DNA from: Parafrankia elaeagni
GTDB lineage: Bacteria > Actinomycetota > Actinomycetes > Frankiales > Frankiaceae
Length of the DNA stretch: 64,000 nt
NCBI RefSeq assembly: GCF_000374165.1
Contig: NZ_KB893728.1
Coordinates: 237,527-301,526, forward strand
Direction: 5' to 3'
Positions 41,567 to 51,178 of this stretch are shown in pieces. How positions within the stretch are numbered: the first letter of the stretch is position 1; each line of letters opens with the position of its first letter. The position numbers and the translations under genes were made by a program. The notes under the pieces were generated by a model that had not been told where the DNA came from, did no database searches, and worked only from the letters and a program-made list of their open reading frames with translations.

Positions 41567-42418
41567 ATGACGGACAAGGAGTTCCTCGGCCTCGACGGCC
41601 GCGTCGTCATCGTCTCCGGCGCCGGCGGCGGCGGTATCGGCACGGCGACGGCCCGGCTGATCGCCCGCGCCGGCGCCACCGTGATCGCGGTGAGCCGCCG
41701 CCAGGACAACCTCGACACCCACATCGCGCCGCTGGCCCAGGAGGGCCTCCCGGTCATCCCCGTCGCGGCCGACTCCGGCACCGACGAGGGCATCGCGAAG
41801 GCGCTGGAGGCGGCCGAGAACGCCAGCGGCGACCTGTACGGGCTGGTCAACATCGCCGGCGGCGCGGCCCCCTCGACCTGGATGGCGTCGACCCGGGTGA
41901 CCAGGTCGGACTGGCGCGAGCTGTTCGCCTGGAACCTGGAGACGATGTTCTTCATGAGCCAGGCGGTCGCGGGCCGGCTGCGCTCGCAGGGGCGCCCGGG
42001 CTCGATCGTCTCGCTCTCCTCGATCAGCGGGATGAACACCGCGCCGCTGCACATCGCCTACGGCAGCGCCAAGGCGGCGGTGGTCGCGGCGACCCGTTCG
42101 CTGGCCGTGGAACTGGCCGCCGAGAACATCCGGGTGAACGCGGTCGCGCCAGGGGTGACGGAGACGCCGGGATCCGGCGCCTATGTCGACACCGATGTCG
42201 AGCGGGACCGCCGGGCCATCGCGATGGGGCGGCGCGCGCAGCCGGAGGAGCAGGCCTCGGCGATCCTCTTCCTGCTCTCCGACCTTTCGTCCTACATCAC
42301 CGGCCAGACCATTCTCGTCGACGGCGGGCTCAATCTCCGGTGGACCCATCTCGGGTCCGACAACACGTCGTTGTTCCTCAAGGACGACAACTTCCGCGCC
42401 GAGATCACGCGCCCCTAG
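41567..42418 (+). CDS. Short-chain dehydrogenase/reductase (SDR)
   Basis: 283 residues. VVIVSGAGGGGIGTATARLI is the cofactor loop (with an extra Gly), LYGLVNIAGGAAPS the NAG-equivalent strand, LSSISGMNTAPLHIAYGSAK the catalytic Ser...Tyr...Lys region, and SYITGQTILVDGGLNLRWTH the end, with an unusual C-terminal extension of about 20 residues. An alcohol/ketone oxidoreductase that fits between hydroxylation by the Rieske oxygenase or P450 and oxygen insertion by the BVMO. ATG at 41567 begins five bases after the propeller gene, so the two are tightly linked. Confidence 0.93.
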   Translation: MTDKEFLGLDGRVVIVSGAGGGGIGTATARLIARAGATVIAVSRRQDNLDTHIAPLAQEGLPVIPVAADSGTDEGIAKALEAAENASGDLYGLVNIAGGAAPSTWMASTRVTRSDWRELFAWNLETMFFMSQAVAGRLRSQGRPGSIVSLSSISGMNTAPLHIAYGSAKAAVVAATRSLAVELAAENIRVNAVAPGVTETPGSGAYVDTDVERDRRAIAMGRRAQPEEQASAILFLLSDLSSYITGQTILVDGGLNLRWTHLGSDNTSLFLKDDNFRAEITRP

Positions 42419-42503
42419 TAATCCCCCGCGGCCTCACCGGAAAACTGGCAGAAGCTGCAACCGCCAATACCGACTATCTCCTCACGCGGGTTGGAGAAAC
42501 GTC

Positions 42504-43889
42504 ATGACAGAGACTGTCGACAACATGCAGGGATCAGTGGCCCCGCCGACCGAGCCGCTCTCGGAGCCGTTCACCATCGGGCTGGACGCGTACCTCTCGC
42601 CCGAGTACGCCCGGGCCGAGCGTGACAAGTTGTGGCGCAAGGTGTGGCAGCAGGTCGGCCGGGTCGAGGAGATTCCCCAGGTCGGGGACTTCCTCACCTA
42701 CGAGATCCTCGACGACTCGGTCATCGTGGTGCGCTCGGCGCCGGACCGGATCCGCGCCTACCACAACGTCTGCTCGCACCGGGGCCGGCCGCTGGTGGAC
42801 GTCCCACCGGGCGCCCACGACGCCCGCGGCCGCAAGCGGCAGTGGGTGTGCGGGTTCCACGGGTGGCGGTACGACCTGGACGGCGAGAACACGTTCATCG
42901 CCGAGCGTGAAGACTGGAAGTGCGCCCTGACCGAGCAGAACACCCGGCTGCCCGAGGTGAAGGTCGACACCTGGGGCGGCTGGCTGTGGATCAACCTGGA
43001 CCCCGACAGCGGCCCGCTGCGGGAGTACCTCGAGCCCGCGGCCAGCCTGCTCGACCCCTTCCAGCTGCAGAACATGCGTTACCGGTGGCGCCGGTGGCTC
43101 GTCTTCGACTGCAACTGGAAGGTCGCCCTCGAGGCGTTCATGGAGACCTACCACGTGCCGTACACGCACCCGGAGTTCATGAGCTTCGGCGCCTTCCTCG
43201 GCTGGTCCCGGGCCCAAGGGCAGCACAGCAACATCGGCTACGACGCGCCGAAGGGCATGGACGAGAACCAGGCGAAGCTGCGGGTGGGCGGCGGCACCGA
43301 CGCGCGGGTCTCCACCGCCGAACTGCAGAACTTCACCTGGGAGAACGCCAACACCAACACGACGCGGACGCTCGTCGACGTGGCGAACCGGCTGGTGGAG
43401 GAGCTTCCGGAGGGCACCTCGTCCGCCGAGGTGCTCCAGCACTGGCTGGCCACCGCCCGCGCCGAGGACGCGGCCCGCGGCGTGGTCTGGCCGACCGTCG
43501 AACCGGCGCTGGTGGGCAAGAGCGGGACCGCCTGGCAGATCTTCCCGAACTTCCAGATCGGCCACGCGCTGAACAACATGCTCTGCTACAGCGCCCGGCC
43601 CTACGGCTACGACCCGGACAAGTGCATCTTCGAGGCGGCCGTCTACGAGCTGTTCCCGGAAGGCGAGGAGCCGGCGACCGAGTGGGAGTTCACTCCCCCC
43701 GAGGACCCGGGCTGGCGCACCGTCCTGCCGCAGGACTTCGCCAACATGGCCGCCATCCAGAAGGGCATGAAGACGGCCGGCTTCACCGGGCCGAAGCCGA
43801 ACCCCTACCGGGAGCGCACCGTGGTCAACCTGCACCACAACCTCGCCCGGTACATGGGTACCGGTGAGCCTCGCCCGCTCCAGCCCTGA
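42504..43889 (+). CDS. Rieske non-heme iron oxygenase, alpha (catalytic) subunit
   Basis: 461 residues. Rieske domain: CSHRGRPLV and, 20 residues on, WVCGFHGWRYDLDG give the Cys-His/Cys-His ligands of the 2Fe-2S cluster. Catalytic domain: CNWKVALEAFMETYHVPYTHPE holds the bridging acidic residue and the two iron-binding His, quoted in part. The length and the YTHPE motif resemble aromatic-ring and steroid-type (KshA-like or carnitine-type) oxygenases that lack a beta subunit. ATG at 42504 with GGAG upstream; an in-frame extension back to 42183 lies inside the SDR. No reductase or ferredoxin gene is in the operon, so electrons must come from elsewhere. Hydroxylates or demethylates the pathway substrate. 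Confidence 0.94.
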   Translation: MTETVDNMQGSVAPPTEPLSEPFTIGLDAYLSPEYARAERDKLWRKVWQQVGRVEEIPQVGDFLTYEILDDSVIVVRSAPDRIRAYHNVCSHRGRPLVDVPPGAHDARGRKRQWVCGFHGWRYDLDGENTFIAEREDWKCALTEQNTRLPEVKVDTWGGWLWINLDPDSGPLREYLEPAASLLDPFQLQNMRYRWRRWLVFDCNWKVALEAFMETYHVPYTHPEFMSFGAFLGWSRAQGQHSNIGYDAPKGMDENQAKLRVGGGTDARVSTAELQNFTWENANTNTTRTLVDVANRLVEELPEGTSSAEVLQHWLATARAEDAARGVVWPTVEPALVGKSGTAWQIFPNFQIGHALNNMLCYSARPYGYDPDKCIFEAAVYELFPEGEEPATEWEFTPPEDPGWRTVLPQDFANMAAIQKGMKTAGFTGPKPNPYRERTVVNLHHNLARYMGTGEPRPLQP

Positions 43890-43975
43890 CGCCTTATCGC
43901 GCAATCGCCCGCCGCTGACCGGGTCCGGGTCACCCCCGGACCGGTCAGGGCGCTGTGAAGAACCGAGGACCCTGC

Positions 43976-45802
43976 ATGTCGCACTGCGCCCCGACGCAGA
44001 CACCCGAGATCGACCATGACGCCCTGCGCGCCCGGTACCTGAACGAACGCGACAAGCGCCTTCGGGAGGACGGCCAGAAGCAGTACCTGGTGGCCGAGGG
44101 CGACCTGGAGGAGTTCCACGAGGCCGACCCCTACCTGCCGGTGACCCCGCGCCTGCCGATCCAGGAGGACATCGAGGTCGTCGTGCTCGGCGGCGGCTTC
44201 GCCGGTCTCATCGCCGCGGCCCGGATCCGGCAGGCGGGCATCGAGGACGTCCGCATCATCGAGCACGCCGGCGACTTCGGCGGAGCCTGGTACTGGAACC
44301 GCTACCCCGGCATCCAGGTCGACTCCGACAGCTACTGCTACCTGCCGTTGCTGGAGGAGGTCGGCTACATCCCGACGCGGAAGTACGCGTACGGCGACGA
44401 GGTCTACGAGCACTGCCGGCGCATCGGACGGCATTTCGGGCTCTACGACAAGGCCGTCTTCCACACCCTCGTCCGTTCCCAGGAATGGGACCCGGAGATC
44501 GGTCGCTGGCGCATCGGCACCAACCGGAACGACGAGATCCGGGCGCGTTTCGTCGTCATGTGCCAGGGGCCGTTCAACCGTCCGAAGCTGCCGGGCATTC
44601 CCGGTCTGAAGGACTTCGCCGGCCACACCATCCACACCGCCCGCTGGGACTACGAGTACACCGGCGGCAGCTCGACCGGCGGGCTGGACAAGCTCGCCGG
44701 CAAGAAGGTCGCGGTGGTCGGCACCGGCGCCAGCGGCGTGCAGGTCATCCCGCACATCGCCCAGACGGCGGAGCACCTGTACGTGCTGCAGCGCACGCCG
44801 TCGTCCATCGACCACCGCGGCGACAGCCCGACCGACCCGGAGTGGGCCGCGTCGCTGCAGCCCGGCTGGCAGCTGGAGCGGCAGCGCAACTTCCACACCG
44901 CGGCGTTCGAGGCGTTCGGCCCCGGCCAGCCCGACCTGGTCTGCGACGGCTGGACGGAGATCAGCCGCAACCTGCAGGCGCACCTGGACGCGACCGACGG
45001 CTGGGCGGCGCTGGCGGACCCGGCGAAGTTCATGGAACTTCGCGAGACCGTCGACTACCAGGTCATGGAACGGCTGCGGCAGCGCGTCGACGAGATCGTG
45101 ACGGATCCGGCGACGGCGGAGGTACTGAAGCCGTACTACCGCTTCCTGTGCAAGCGGCCGTGCTTCAACGACCTGTACCTGCCGACCTTCAACCGGCCGA
45201 ACGTGACCCTCATCGACGTCTCGAAGACACAGGGCGTCGAACGGATCACCGAGAAGGGCTTCGTCGCGCACGGCGTCGAGTACGAGGTCGACTGCATCGT
45301 GTTCGCCAGCGGTTTCGAGATCACCACCGATCTCGACCGCAAGCTCGGCATCGCCCCGTTCGCCGGCCGGGACGGCCGCTCGCTCTACGACCACTGGCGG
45401 GACGGTTACCGCACGCAGCACGGCATCATGAGCGACGGCTTCCCGAACCAGTTCTTCACCGGCTTCATCCAGGGTGGGGTGACCGCCAGCACCACCTCGA
45501 TGTTCGAGCAGCAGGCCGATCACATCGCCTACGTCATCAAAGAGACCCTCGCCCGCGGGGCCACCACTGTGGAGCCCACGACCGAAGCCGTGGACGCCTG
45601 GTGCACCACCGTGCGCGAGACGGCGATCGACAACAGCAACTTCGAGCGGGAATGCACCCCCGGCTACTACAACAGCGAGGGTGAGAAGAAGCGCCGGTCG
45701 CATCTCGGCGACCCCTACTGGCCCGGTTTCTACGCGCTGGAGGAGCTGTTCCAGGCCTGGCGCGGAACCGGTGAACTCGAAGGTCTTTCCCTGAACCGCT
45801 GA
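43976..45802 (+). CDS. Baeyer-Villiger monooxygenase (class B flavoprotein)
   Basis: 608 residues. Inserts one oxygen atom into a ketone with NADPH and O2, giving an ester or lactone. The family fingerprint FxGxxxHxxxW is exact in FAGHTIHTARW near residue 218. First FAD loop VVVLGGGFAGLIAAARI, GGAWYWNRYPGIQVDSDSYC (typical of type I BVMOs), second NADPH loop VAVVGTGASGVQVIPHIA. An N-terminal extension of about 65 residues matches the longer, cyclic-ketone-type BVMOs (phenylacetone/steroid monooxygenase). ATG at 43976 is preferred, with GAGGA before it; a GTG at 43955 is possible. The SDR genes on either side could supply the ketone and process the product. Confidence 0.95.
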   Translation: MSHCAPTQTPEIDHDALRARYLNERDKRLREDGQKQYLVAEGDLEEFHEADPYLPVTPRLPIQEDIEVVVLGGGFAGLIAAARIRQAGIEDVRIIEHAGDFGGAWYWNRYPGIQVDSDSYCYLPLLEEVGYIPTRKYAYGDEVYEHCRRIGRHFGLYDKAVFHTLVRSQEWDPEIGRWRIGTNRNDEIRARFVVMCQGPFNRPKLPGIPGLKDFAGHTIHTARWDYEYTGGSSTGGLDKLAGKKVAVVGTGASGVQVIPHIAQTAEHLYVLQRTPSSIDHRGDSPTDPEWAASLQPGWQLERQRNFHTAAFEAFGPGQPDLVCDGWTEISRNLQAHLDATDGWAALADPAKFMELRETVDYQVMERLRQRVDEIVTDPATAEVLKPYYRFLCKRPCFNDLYLPTFNRPNVTLIDVSKTQGVERITEKGFVAHGVEYEVDCIVFASGFEITTDLDRKLGIAPFAGRDGRSLYDHWRDGYRTQHGIMSDGFPNQFFTGFIQGGVTASTTSMFEQQADHIAYVIKETLARGATTVEPTTEAVDAWCTTVRETAIDNSNFERECTPGYYNSEGEKKRRSHLGDPYWPGFYALEELFQAWRGTGELEGLSLNR

Positions 45803-45840
45803 CCGGTTCATCCCGAGATGTGCGTCGAAGAGGAGCGCTG

Positions 45841-46785
45841 ATGTCGGAACTACGGTTCGACGGCCGGGTGGCGGTGATCACCGGTGCCGGTCGTGGGCTG
45901 GGCCGGGCCTATGCCTTACTGCTCGGCTCGCTGGGCGCCAAGGTCGTCGTCAACGACCTCGGCGGCACCATGCGCGGTGAGGGGGTCGACGCCGGGCCCG
46001 CCGAGGACGTCGTCAAGGAGATCGTCGCGGCCGGCGGCGAGGCGGTGGCCGTCACCGACTCCGTGAAGACCCCCGAGGGTGGGCAGGCGATCGTCCAGGC
46101 GGCGCTCGACCACTACGGCCGGATCGACATCCTGATCCACAATGCCGGGAACGTTCGGTACGCGCCGCTCACCGAGATGTCCTACGAGGACTTCGACGCC
46201 GTCCTCGACGTCCACCTGCGGGGTGCCTTCCACGTGGTGCGGGCGGCGTTCGGGCTGATGAAGGACGCCGGGTACGGGCGGATCGTGCTGACCTCCTCGA
46301 TCGGCGGGTTGTACGGCAACCAGGCGGTGGCCAACTACGCCTCGGCGAAGGCGGGCGTGGTCGGGCTGTCCCACGTGGTCGCGCTCGAGGGCGCGGAGCA
46401 CGGCGTGACGTCCAACGTCATCGTGCCCGGCGCGCTGACCCGGATGGCGGAGGGCATCGACACCTCGGCCTACCCGCCCATGGGGCCGGAGCTCGTCGCC
46501 CCGATCGTGGGCTGGCTCGCCCACGAGTCGTGCTCGGTCACCGGTGAGATGTACGCGGCGATCGCGGGCCGGATCGCGCGCATGTTCATCGGCGAGGTTC
46601 CCGGGGTGTACCAGCCGTCCTGGACGATCGACCAGGTCGCCGAGCGGATCGACGCGATCCGCGACACCAGCGACCCGTGGATCCTGCCCATCGTCCCGTC
46701 GGCCCACGTCGACCACATCACGCGCAGCTTCGGGATGGCGACGGGCGGGGCCGGCGTCACCGGGCAGACCAGGGGTTCCGCCTGA
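45841..46785 (+). CDS. SDR of the (3R)-hydroxyacyl-CoA dehydrogenase (MFE-2-like) type
   Basis: 314 residues. AVITGAGRGLGRAYALLLGS, VVVNDLGGTMRGEG (the NDLGG stretch is typical of peroxisomal multifunctional-enzyme-like SDRs), ILIHNAGNVRY, the active-site region LTSSIGGLYGNQAVANYASAK, and a C-terminal extension of about 60 residues beyond the SDR core. In these enzymes the substrate is a (3R)-hydroxyacyl-CoA oxidised with NAD, which pairs with the MaoC hydratase further down the operon. ATG at 45841 has GAGGAG five bases upstream. Two 17-bp direct repeats follow the stop codon. Confidence 0.92.
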   Translation: MSELRFDGRVAVITGAGRGLGRAYALLLGSLGAKVVVNDLGGTMRGEGVDAGPAEDVVKEIVAAGGEAVAVTDSVKTPEGGQAIVQAALDHYGRIDILIHNAGNVRYAPLTEMSYEDFDAVLDVHLRGAFHVVRAAFGLMKDAGYGRIVLTSSIGGLYGNQAVANYASAKAGVVGLSHVVALEGAEHGVTSNVIVPGALTRMAEGIDTSAYPPMGPELVAPIVGWLAHESCSVTGEMYAAIAGRIARMFIGEVPGVYQPSWTIDQVAERIDAIRDTSDPWILPIVPSAHVDHITRSFGMATGGAGVTGQTRGSA

Positions 46786-46787
46786 CC

Positions 46788-46821
46788 CCAGGCCCGACCT
46801 GACTCCAGGCCCGACCTGACT
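46788..46821. repeat. 17-bp direct duplication
   Basis: CCAGGCCCGACCTGACT occurs twice in a row, two bases after the SDR stop codon, in the longest gap (141 bases) of the operon. Confidence 0.8.
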
Positions 46822-46926
46822 TCAGCACCACACCGACCATCGCCAAGCCGTATGCGGGCGGACCGCATGTGCGGACTGAAAGGGGGATGGGGAGCCGGGC
46901 CCGAGCGGCCCGTCCCCTGACTACCA

Positions 46927-48633
46927 ATGGGTGTGAAAGTCTACGAGCGCATTCTGCAGCTGTTCGAGGCCGAGGGCATCAACACCATCTTCGGCATTCC
47001 TGACCCGAACTTCGTCCACATGTTCCACCGCGCCGAGGAGCGTGGCTGGACTGTCGTCGCGCCGCACCACGAGGAGTCCGCCGGCTTCATGGCGGAGGCC
47101 GTGTCGCGGATGACCGGCAAGGCGGCGGTGTGCATCGGCACCCTCGGCCCGGGTGTCGCGAACCTCGCCGGCGCGATGATGTGCGCCAAGGTCGAGAACT
47201 CGCCGGTGATCTTCCTCGGTGGGCAGCGGGCGCGGATCACCGAGCAGCGGGTCCGGCGCGGCCGGATCCAGTTCGTGAAGCAGGCCGAGCTGTTCGAGCC
47301 GTCGGTCAAGTACAACGCCAGCATCGAGTACGCCGACCAGACCGACGAGGTGATCCGCGAGGGCCTGCGCAAGGCCCTGGGCGGCACCCCCGGGCCGGTC
47401 TACATCGAGTACCCCTCGCACATCATCCAGGAGGAGCTCGACGTCGCGGAGCCGGTGGCGCCGTCGGCCTACCGGCTGGTCAACCAGACCGCGGGCGCGG
47501 ACAGGATCGCCGAGGCCGTGGCGGCCATCAAGGCCGCGAAGCAGCCGATCCTGCTCGTCGGCCACGGTGTTCACACCGCCCGCGCGGGCGAGTCCGTGAA
47601 GGCGCTGGCCGACCTGGTCGCCGGGCCGGTGATCCAGACCTCCGGCGGCACCTCGTTCATCAGGGGCCTGGAGGACCGCACCTTCCCGTACGGCTTCTCG
47701 GCCGCCTCGATCGACGCCGTGGTGCAGTCCGACCTGGTCGTGGCGATCGGCACCGAGCTCGGCGAGCCGGTGCACTACGGCCGCGGCCGGCACTGGGTCG
47801 CGAACGAGGCGAACCGCACCTGGATCCTCATCGAGCAGGACCCGCAGGCGATCGGGGTCAACCGCTCGATCGACGTGCCGTTGGTGGGTGACCTGCGCGC
47901 GGTCGTCCCGCAGCTGGTCGAGGCCCTCAGGGACTCGCCGCGCACCGCCACCCCGGAGCTCGCGGGATGGATCAGGCAGGATGCCGAGCAGCTCGCCGAG
48001 CTCGCCGAGACCGCGCCGTCGGGCCGCGCCCTGGTGCACCCGGCCCGGCTGATCGTCGAGGCGACGAAGGCGTTCCCGCCGGACGGCATCATGGTCCGCG
48101 ACGGTGGCGCCATCACGATCTTCGGCTGGACCTACTCGCAGGCCAAGCCGAACGACGTCATCTGGAACCAGAACTTCGGCCACCTGGGCACCGGACTGCC
48201 CTACGCGGTCGGCGCCGGTGTCGCCGACGGCGGCCGCCGGCCGCTGATGCTCATCACCGGTGACTCGTCGTTCCAGTTCCACATCGCCGAACTGGAGACC
48301 GCGGCCCGGCTCAACCTGCCGCTGGTCTGCGTGGTCAGCGTCGACTACGCCTGGGGTCTGGAGGTCGGCGTCTACAAGCGGACGTTCGGCCAGGGCTCGC
48401 TGGAGACCGGCGTGCACTGGAGCAAGGAGACCCGCTTCGACAAGATCGCCGAGGGCTTCGGCTGCTACGGCGAGTACGTCGAGCGCGAGGAGGACATCGC
48501 GCCGGCCATCAAGCGCGCCTACGCCAGCGGGAAGACCGCCGTCATCCACGTGCCGGTCGACCCGAAGGCGAACTCGGAGGAAATGCCGAACTACGACGAG
48601 TTCCGCACCTGGTATGCGGAAGGAACCCAGTGA
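46927..48633 (+). CDS. Thiamine-diphosphate-dependent enzyme of the acetolactate synthase / 2-hydroxyacyl-CoA lyase family, variant ThDP motif
   Basis: 568 residues with the three-domain ThDP layout: Pyr domain (GINTIFGIPDP, activating Glu in HHEESAGFMAEAV), central domain (PILLVGHGVHTARAGES) and PP domain. The metal/ThDP motif is normally GDG...NN; here it reads ITGDSSFQFHIAELE and, about 26 residues later, VVSVDYAWG, so Gly is Ser and the second Asn pair is Val-Asp. The Asp and a substitute acidic ligand may still bind Mg. Likely a C-C lyase: 2-hydroxyacyl-CoA lyase (giving formyl-CoA and aldehyde) or a cyclic-dione hydrolase; true acetolactate synthase is unlikely with no small subunit. 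The following aldehyde dehydrogenase supports an aldehyde product. Confidence 0.88.
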   Translation: MGVKVYERILQLFEAEGINTIFGIPDPNFVHMFHRAEERGWTVVAPHHEESAGFMAEAVSRMTGKAAVCIGTLGPGVANLAGAMMCAKVENSPVIFLGGQRARITEQRVRRGRIQFVKQAELFEPSVKYNASIEYADQTDEVIREGLRKALGGTPGPVYIEYPSHIIQEELDVAEPVAPSAYRLVNQTAGADRIAEAVAAIKAAKQPILLVGHGVHTARAGESVKALADLVAGPVIQTSGGTSFIRGLEDRTFPYGFSAASIDAVVQSDLVVAIGTELGEPVHYGRGRHWVANEANRTWILIEQDPQAIGVNRSIDVPLVGDLRAVVPQLVEALRDSPRTATPELAGWIRQDAEQLAELAETAPSGRALVHPARLIVEATKAFPPDGIMVRDGGAITIFGWTYSQAKPNDVIWNQNFGHLGTGLPYAVGAGVADGGRRPLMLITGDSSFQFHIAELETAARLNLPLVCVVSVDYAWGLEVGVYKRTFGQGSLETGVHWSKETRFDKIAEGFGCYGEYVEREEDIAPAIKRAYASGKTAVIHVPVDPKANSEEMPNYDEFRTWYAEGTQ

Positions 48634-48697
48634 TAATCCGGCCGAACCAGTCGGCTGACATCCGTCCGCGTGCATTAGGAGAGGACCTTCCGGGATT

Positions 48698-50116
48698 ATG
48701 CGCGAGTATCTGAAGTTCTACATCGGCGGTGAATGGGTCGACCCGGCGGAAGCGGCGACGTTCGACGTCGTGAACCCGGCGACCGAGGAGGTGGCCGGCC
48801 GCGTCTCCGCCGGTTCCGCCGCCGACGTCGACCGGGCCGTGGCCGCGGCGAAGGCCGCGTTCCCGAGCTACTCGGCGACCAGCCGAGAGGAGCGCGTCGA
48901 GCTGCTCCAGTCCATCTCGGACGTCTACCAGAAGCGCTCGGCCGACCTCGGCGCCGCGCTCACCGAGGAGATCGGTGCCCCGGCGGCACTGGCCAACGGC
49001 TTCCAGGTGGGCCTGGGCGCCGGCCACCTGGCCACCGCCATCGAGAACCTGAAGACCTACTCCTTCGAGCAGGTGCGCGGCGGCTCGCTGGTCGTGCAGG
49101 AGCCGATCGGGGTCGCCGGCCTGATCACGCCGTGGAACTGGCCGATCAACCAGATCGTGGTGAAGGTCGTTCCGGCCCTGGCCACCGGCTGCACGGTCGT
49201 GCTCAAGCCGTCGGAGAACTCGCCGTTCACCGCGCAGATCCTGGCCGAGATCTTCGAGGCCGCCGGCGTGCCGGCCGGTGTGTTCAACCTGGTCCAGGGG
49301 GACGGGCTCGGCGTCGGCGTGCCGCTGTCGTCGCACCCGGACGTCGACCTGATCTCCTTCACCGGCTCGACCCGCGCGGGCATCGAGATCGCCCGCAACG
49401 CCGCCGCGACCGTCAAGCGGGTGACCCAGGAGCTGGGCGGCAAGAACCCGAACATCATCCTCGACGACGCCGACCTGGCCGAGAACGTCGCCAAGGGCGT
49501 CGCCGGCGTGATGCTCAACTCGGGCCAGACCTGCAGCGCCGCGACGCGGATGCTCGTCCCGGCCGGCCGGTTGGACGAGGTGATCGAGGCCGCCCGCGCG
49601 GCCGCCGAGGCGACGACCGTCGGCGACCCCACCACCGAGGTCGCCATCGGCCCGGTGGTCTCCGGCGCCCAGTTCGACAAGATCCAGGCCCTGATCCAGA
49701 AGGGCATCGACGAGGGCGCGACCCTCATCGCCGGCGGCGTCGGGCGCCCCGAGGGCCTCACCCGGGGCTTCTACGTGCGCCCGACCGTCTTCGTGAACGT
49801 GCGCAACGACCAGACCATCGCCCGTGAGGAGATCTTCGGGCCGGTCCTGACGATTCTCAGCTACGACAGCCTGGACGAGGCGGTCGAGATCGCGAACGAC
49901 ACCGAGTACGGCCTGGCCGGCGCCGTGGCGGGGGCGGACCTGGAGCAGGCCCGGGCCGTCGCCCGCCGGATCCGCGCCGGGTGGGTCACCATCAACGACG
50001 GTTTCGACTTCGACGCCCCGTTCGGCGGCATCAAGAAGAGCGGCAACGGCCGCGAGTGGGGCGAGTTCGGTTTCCACGAATATCTGGAGACCAAGGGAAT
50101 TCTCGGCTATCAGTAG
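48698..50116 (+). CDS. Aldehyde dehydrogenase
   Basis: 472 residues, NAD(P)-dependent aldehyde dehydrogenase superfamily. LITPWNWPINQIVVKVVPAL is the cofactor-side motif, SFTGSTRAGIEIAR the Rossmann loop, TQELGGKNPNIILDDAD the general-base Glu, and MLNSGQTCSAATRML the catalytic Cys near residue 280. EEIFGPVLTILSYD and the C-terminal PFGGIKKSGNGREWG complete the family. It would oxidise to an acid the aldehyde released by the ThDP enzyme just upstream (64 bases). ATG at 48698 has an AGGAGAGG a little further away than usual. A small hairpin (50123-50148) follows the gene. Confidence 0.95.
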   Translation: MREYLKFYIGGEWVDPAEAATFDVVNPATEEVAGRVSAGSAADVDRAVAAAKAAFPSYSATSREERVELLQSISDVYQKRSADLGAALTEEIGAPAALANGFQVGLGAGHLATAIENLKTYSFEQVRGGSLVVQEPIGVAGLITPWNWPINQIVVKVVPALATGCTVVLKPSENSPFTAQILAEIFEAAGVPAGVFNLVQGDGLGVGVPLSSHPDVDLISFTGSTRAGIEIARNAAATVKRVTQELGGKNPNIILDDADLAENVAKGVAGVMLNSGQTCSAATRMLVPAGRLDEVIEAARAAAEATTVGDPTTEVAIGPVVSGAQFDKIQALIQKGIDEGATLIAGGVGRPEGLTRGFYVRPTVFVNVRNDQTIAREEIFGPVLTILSYDSLDEAVEIANDTEYGLAGAVAGADLEQARAVARRIRAGWVTINDGFDFDAPFGGIKKSGNGREWGEFGFHEYLETKGILGYQ

Positions 50117-50122
50117 GGCGAC

Positions 50123-50148
50123 CGGCCGCCTGTCCGTTCGGGCGGCCG
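50123..50148 (+). other. Small hairpin within the operon
   Basis: CGGCCGCC, ten bases, GGCGGCCG: an 8-bp stem just after the aldehyde dehydrogenase stop. It may attenuate transcription or protect the upstream mRNA; it seems too short for full termination. Confidence 0.4.
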
Positions 50149-50179
50149 ATCGTTCGCGTCGAAAGGGCTGTATTCTCCG

Positions 50180-51163
50180 ATGTTTTCTGCGATCCTCATC
50201 GAAAAAGGCGAGTCGGGCCAGACCGCCCGCGTCACGAGCCTCGACGACTCGGCGCTGCCGGAAGGCGACGTCACCGTCGACGTCGAGTACTCGACGCTGA
50301 ACTACAAGGACGGTCTCGCCATCACCGGGAAGTCGCCGGTGGTGCGCAGGTTCCCGATGGTGCCCGGTATCGACCTGGTCGGTGTCGTCACCGAGAGCTC
50401 GCACGCGGACTGGAAGCAGGGCGACCGCGTCGTGCTCAACGGCTGGGGCGTGGGGGAGACGCACTGGGGCGGCCTCGCGCAGCGCGCGCGGCTCAGGGGC
50501 GACTGGCTGGTGCCGCTGCCCTCGGCCTTCACCCCGCGCCAGTCGATGGCCATCGGCACGGCCGGCTACACGGCGGGCCTGTGCGTCGACGCACTGCTGA
50601 ACTTCGGCGTCCGCCCGGACCAGGGCGAGGTCCTGGTCACCGGGGCGACCGGCGGCGTCGGCAGTGTCGCGGTCGCGCTCCTGACCAAGGCCGGCTTCAA
50701 GGTGGCGGCCGCCACGGGGAAGGCATCGGAGGCTGACTACCTCAGGCAGCTCGGCGCGGTGACGATCATCGACCGCGCCGAGCTCTCCGGGCCGGGCAAG
50801 CCGATGCAGAAGGAGCGCTGGGCCGGGGTCGTCGACTCCGTCGGCAGCCACACGCTGGCGAACGCCACCGCACAGACGCGGTACCGCGGCGCGGTCGCCG
50901 CCTGCGGGCTCGCCCAGGGGATGGACTTCCCGGCGTCGGTCGCGCCGTTCATCCTGCGCGGTGTCTCGCTGCTCGGCATCGACAGCGTCATGGCGCCGTC
51001 CGCCCCGCGGCTCGCGGCCTGGTCGCGGCTCGCGTCCGACCTGGACGCCGGTGCGCTGGAGCTCATCGCCGAGGAGATCGCGCTGGGCGACGTGATCGCC
51101 GCGGCCGGCCGGCTGCTGGACGGCACCGTCCGCGGCCGCATCGTCGTCGACGTCAACCGATAG
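50180..51163 (+). CDS. Medium-chain NADPH oxidoreductase, acrylyl-CoA reductase (AcuI/YhdH) family
   Basis: 327 residues, zinc-free MDR protein. The YhdH/AcuI signature is clear: [20 protein letters not shown] near residue 38 and [13 protein letters not shown] next to it; the NADPH loop is [20 protein letters not shown]. The C-terminal [20 protein letters not shown] is also typical. These enzymes reduce acryloyl-CoA or related enoyl-CoA to the saturated ester with NADPH. In this operon it may reduce an enoyl-CoA intermediate or detoxify acrylyl-CoA. ATG at 50180 with GAAAGGG upstream. 15 bases separate it from the MaoC gene. Confidence 0.93.
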   Translation: MFSAILIEKGESGQTARVTSLDDSALPEGDVTVDVEYSTLNYKDGLAITGKSPVVRRFPMVPGIDLVGVVTESSHADWKQGDRVVLNGWGVGETHWGGLAQRARLRGDWLVPLPSAFTPRQSMAIGTAGYTAGLCVDALLNFGVRPDQGEVLVTGATGGVGSVAVALLTKAGFKVAAATGKASEADYLRQLGAVTIIDRAELSGPGKPMQKERWAGVVDSVGSHTLANATAQTRYRGAVAACGLAQGMDFPASVAPFILRGVSLLGIDSVMAPSAPRLAAWSRLASDLDAGALELIAEEIALGDVIAAAGRLLDGTVRGRIVVDVNR

Positions 51164-51178
51164 GGGAGCAGCACAGCC

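Noticed and set aside
46927-48633. Acetolactate synthase large subunit (ilvB)
   Set aside because: No small subunit or ilvC neighbour, altered ThDP motif, and a catabolic operon context with aldehyde dehydrogenase.
48542-50851. Minus-strand open frame of about 770 codons across the ALDH region
   Set aside because: Asp/Arg/Gly/Val-rich antisense translation with no domain; the plus-strand aldehyde dehydrogenase and reductase are unambiguous.
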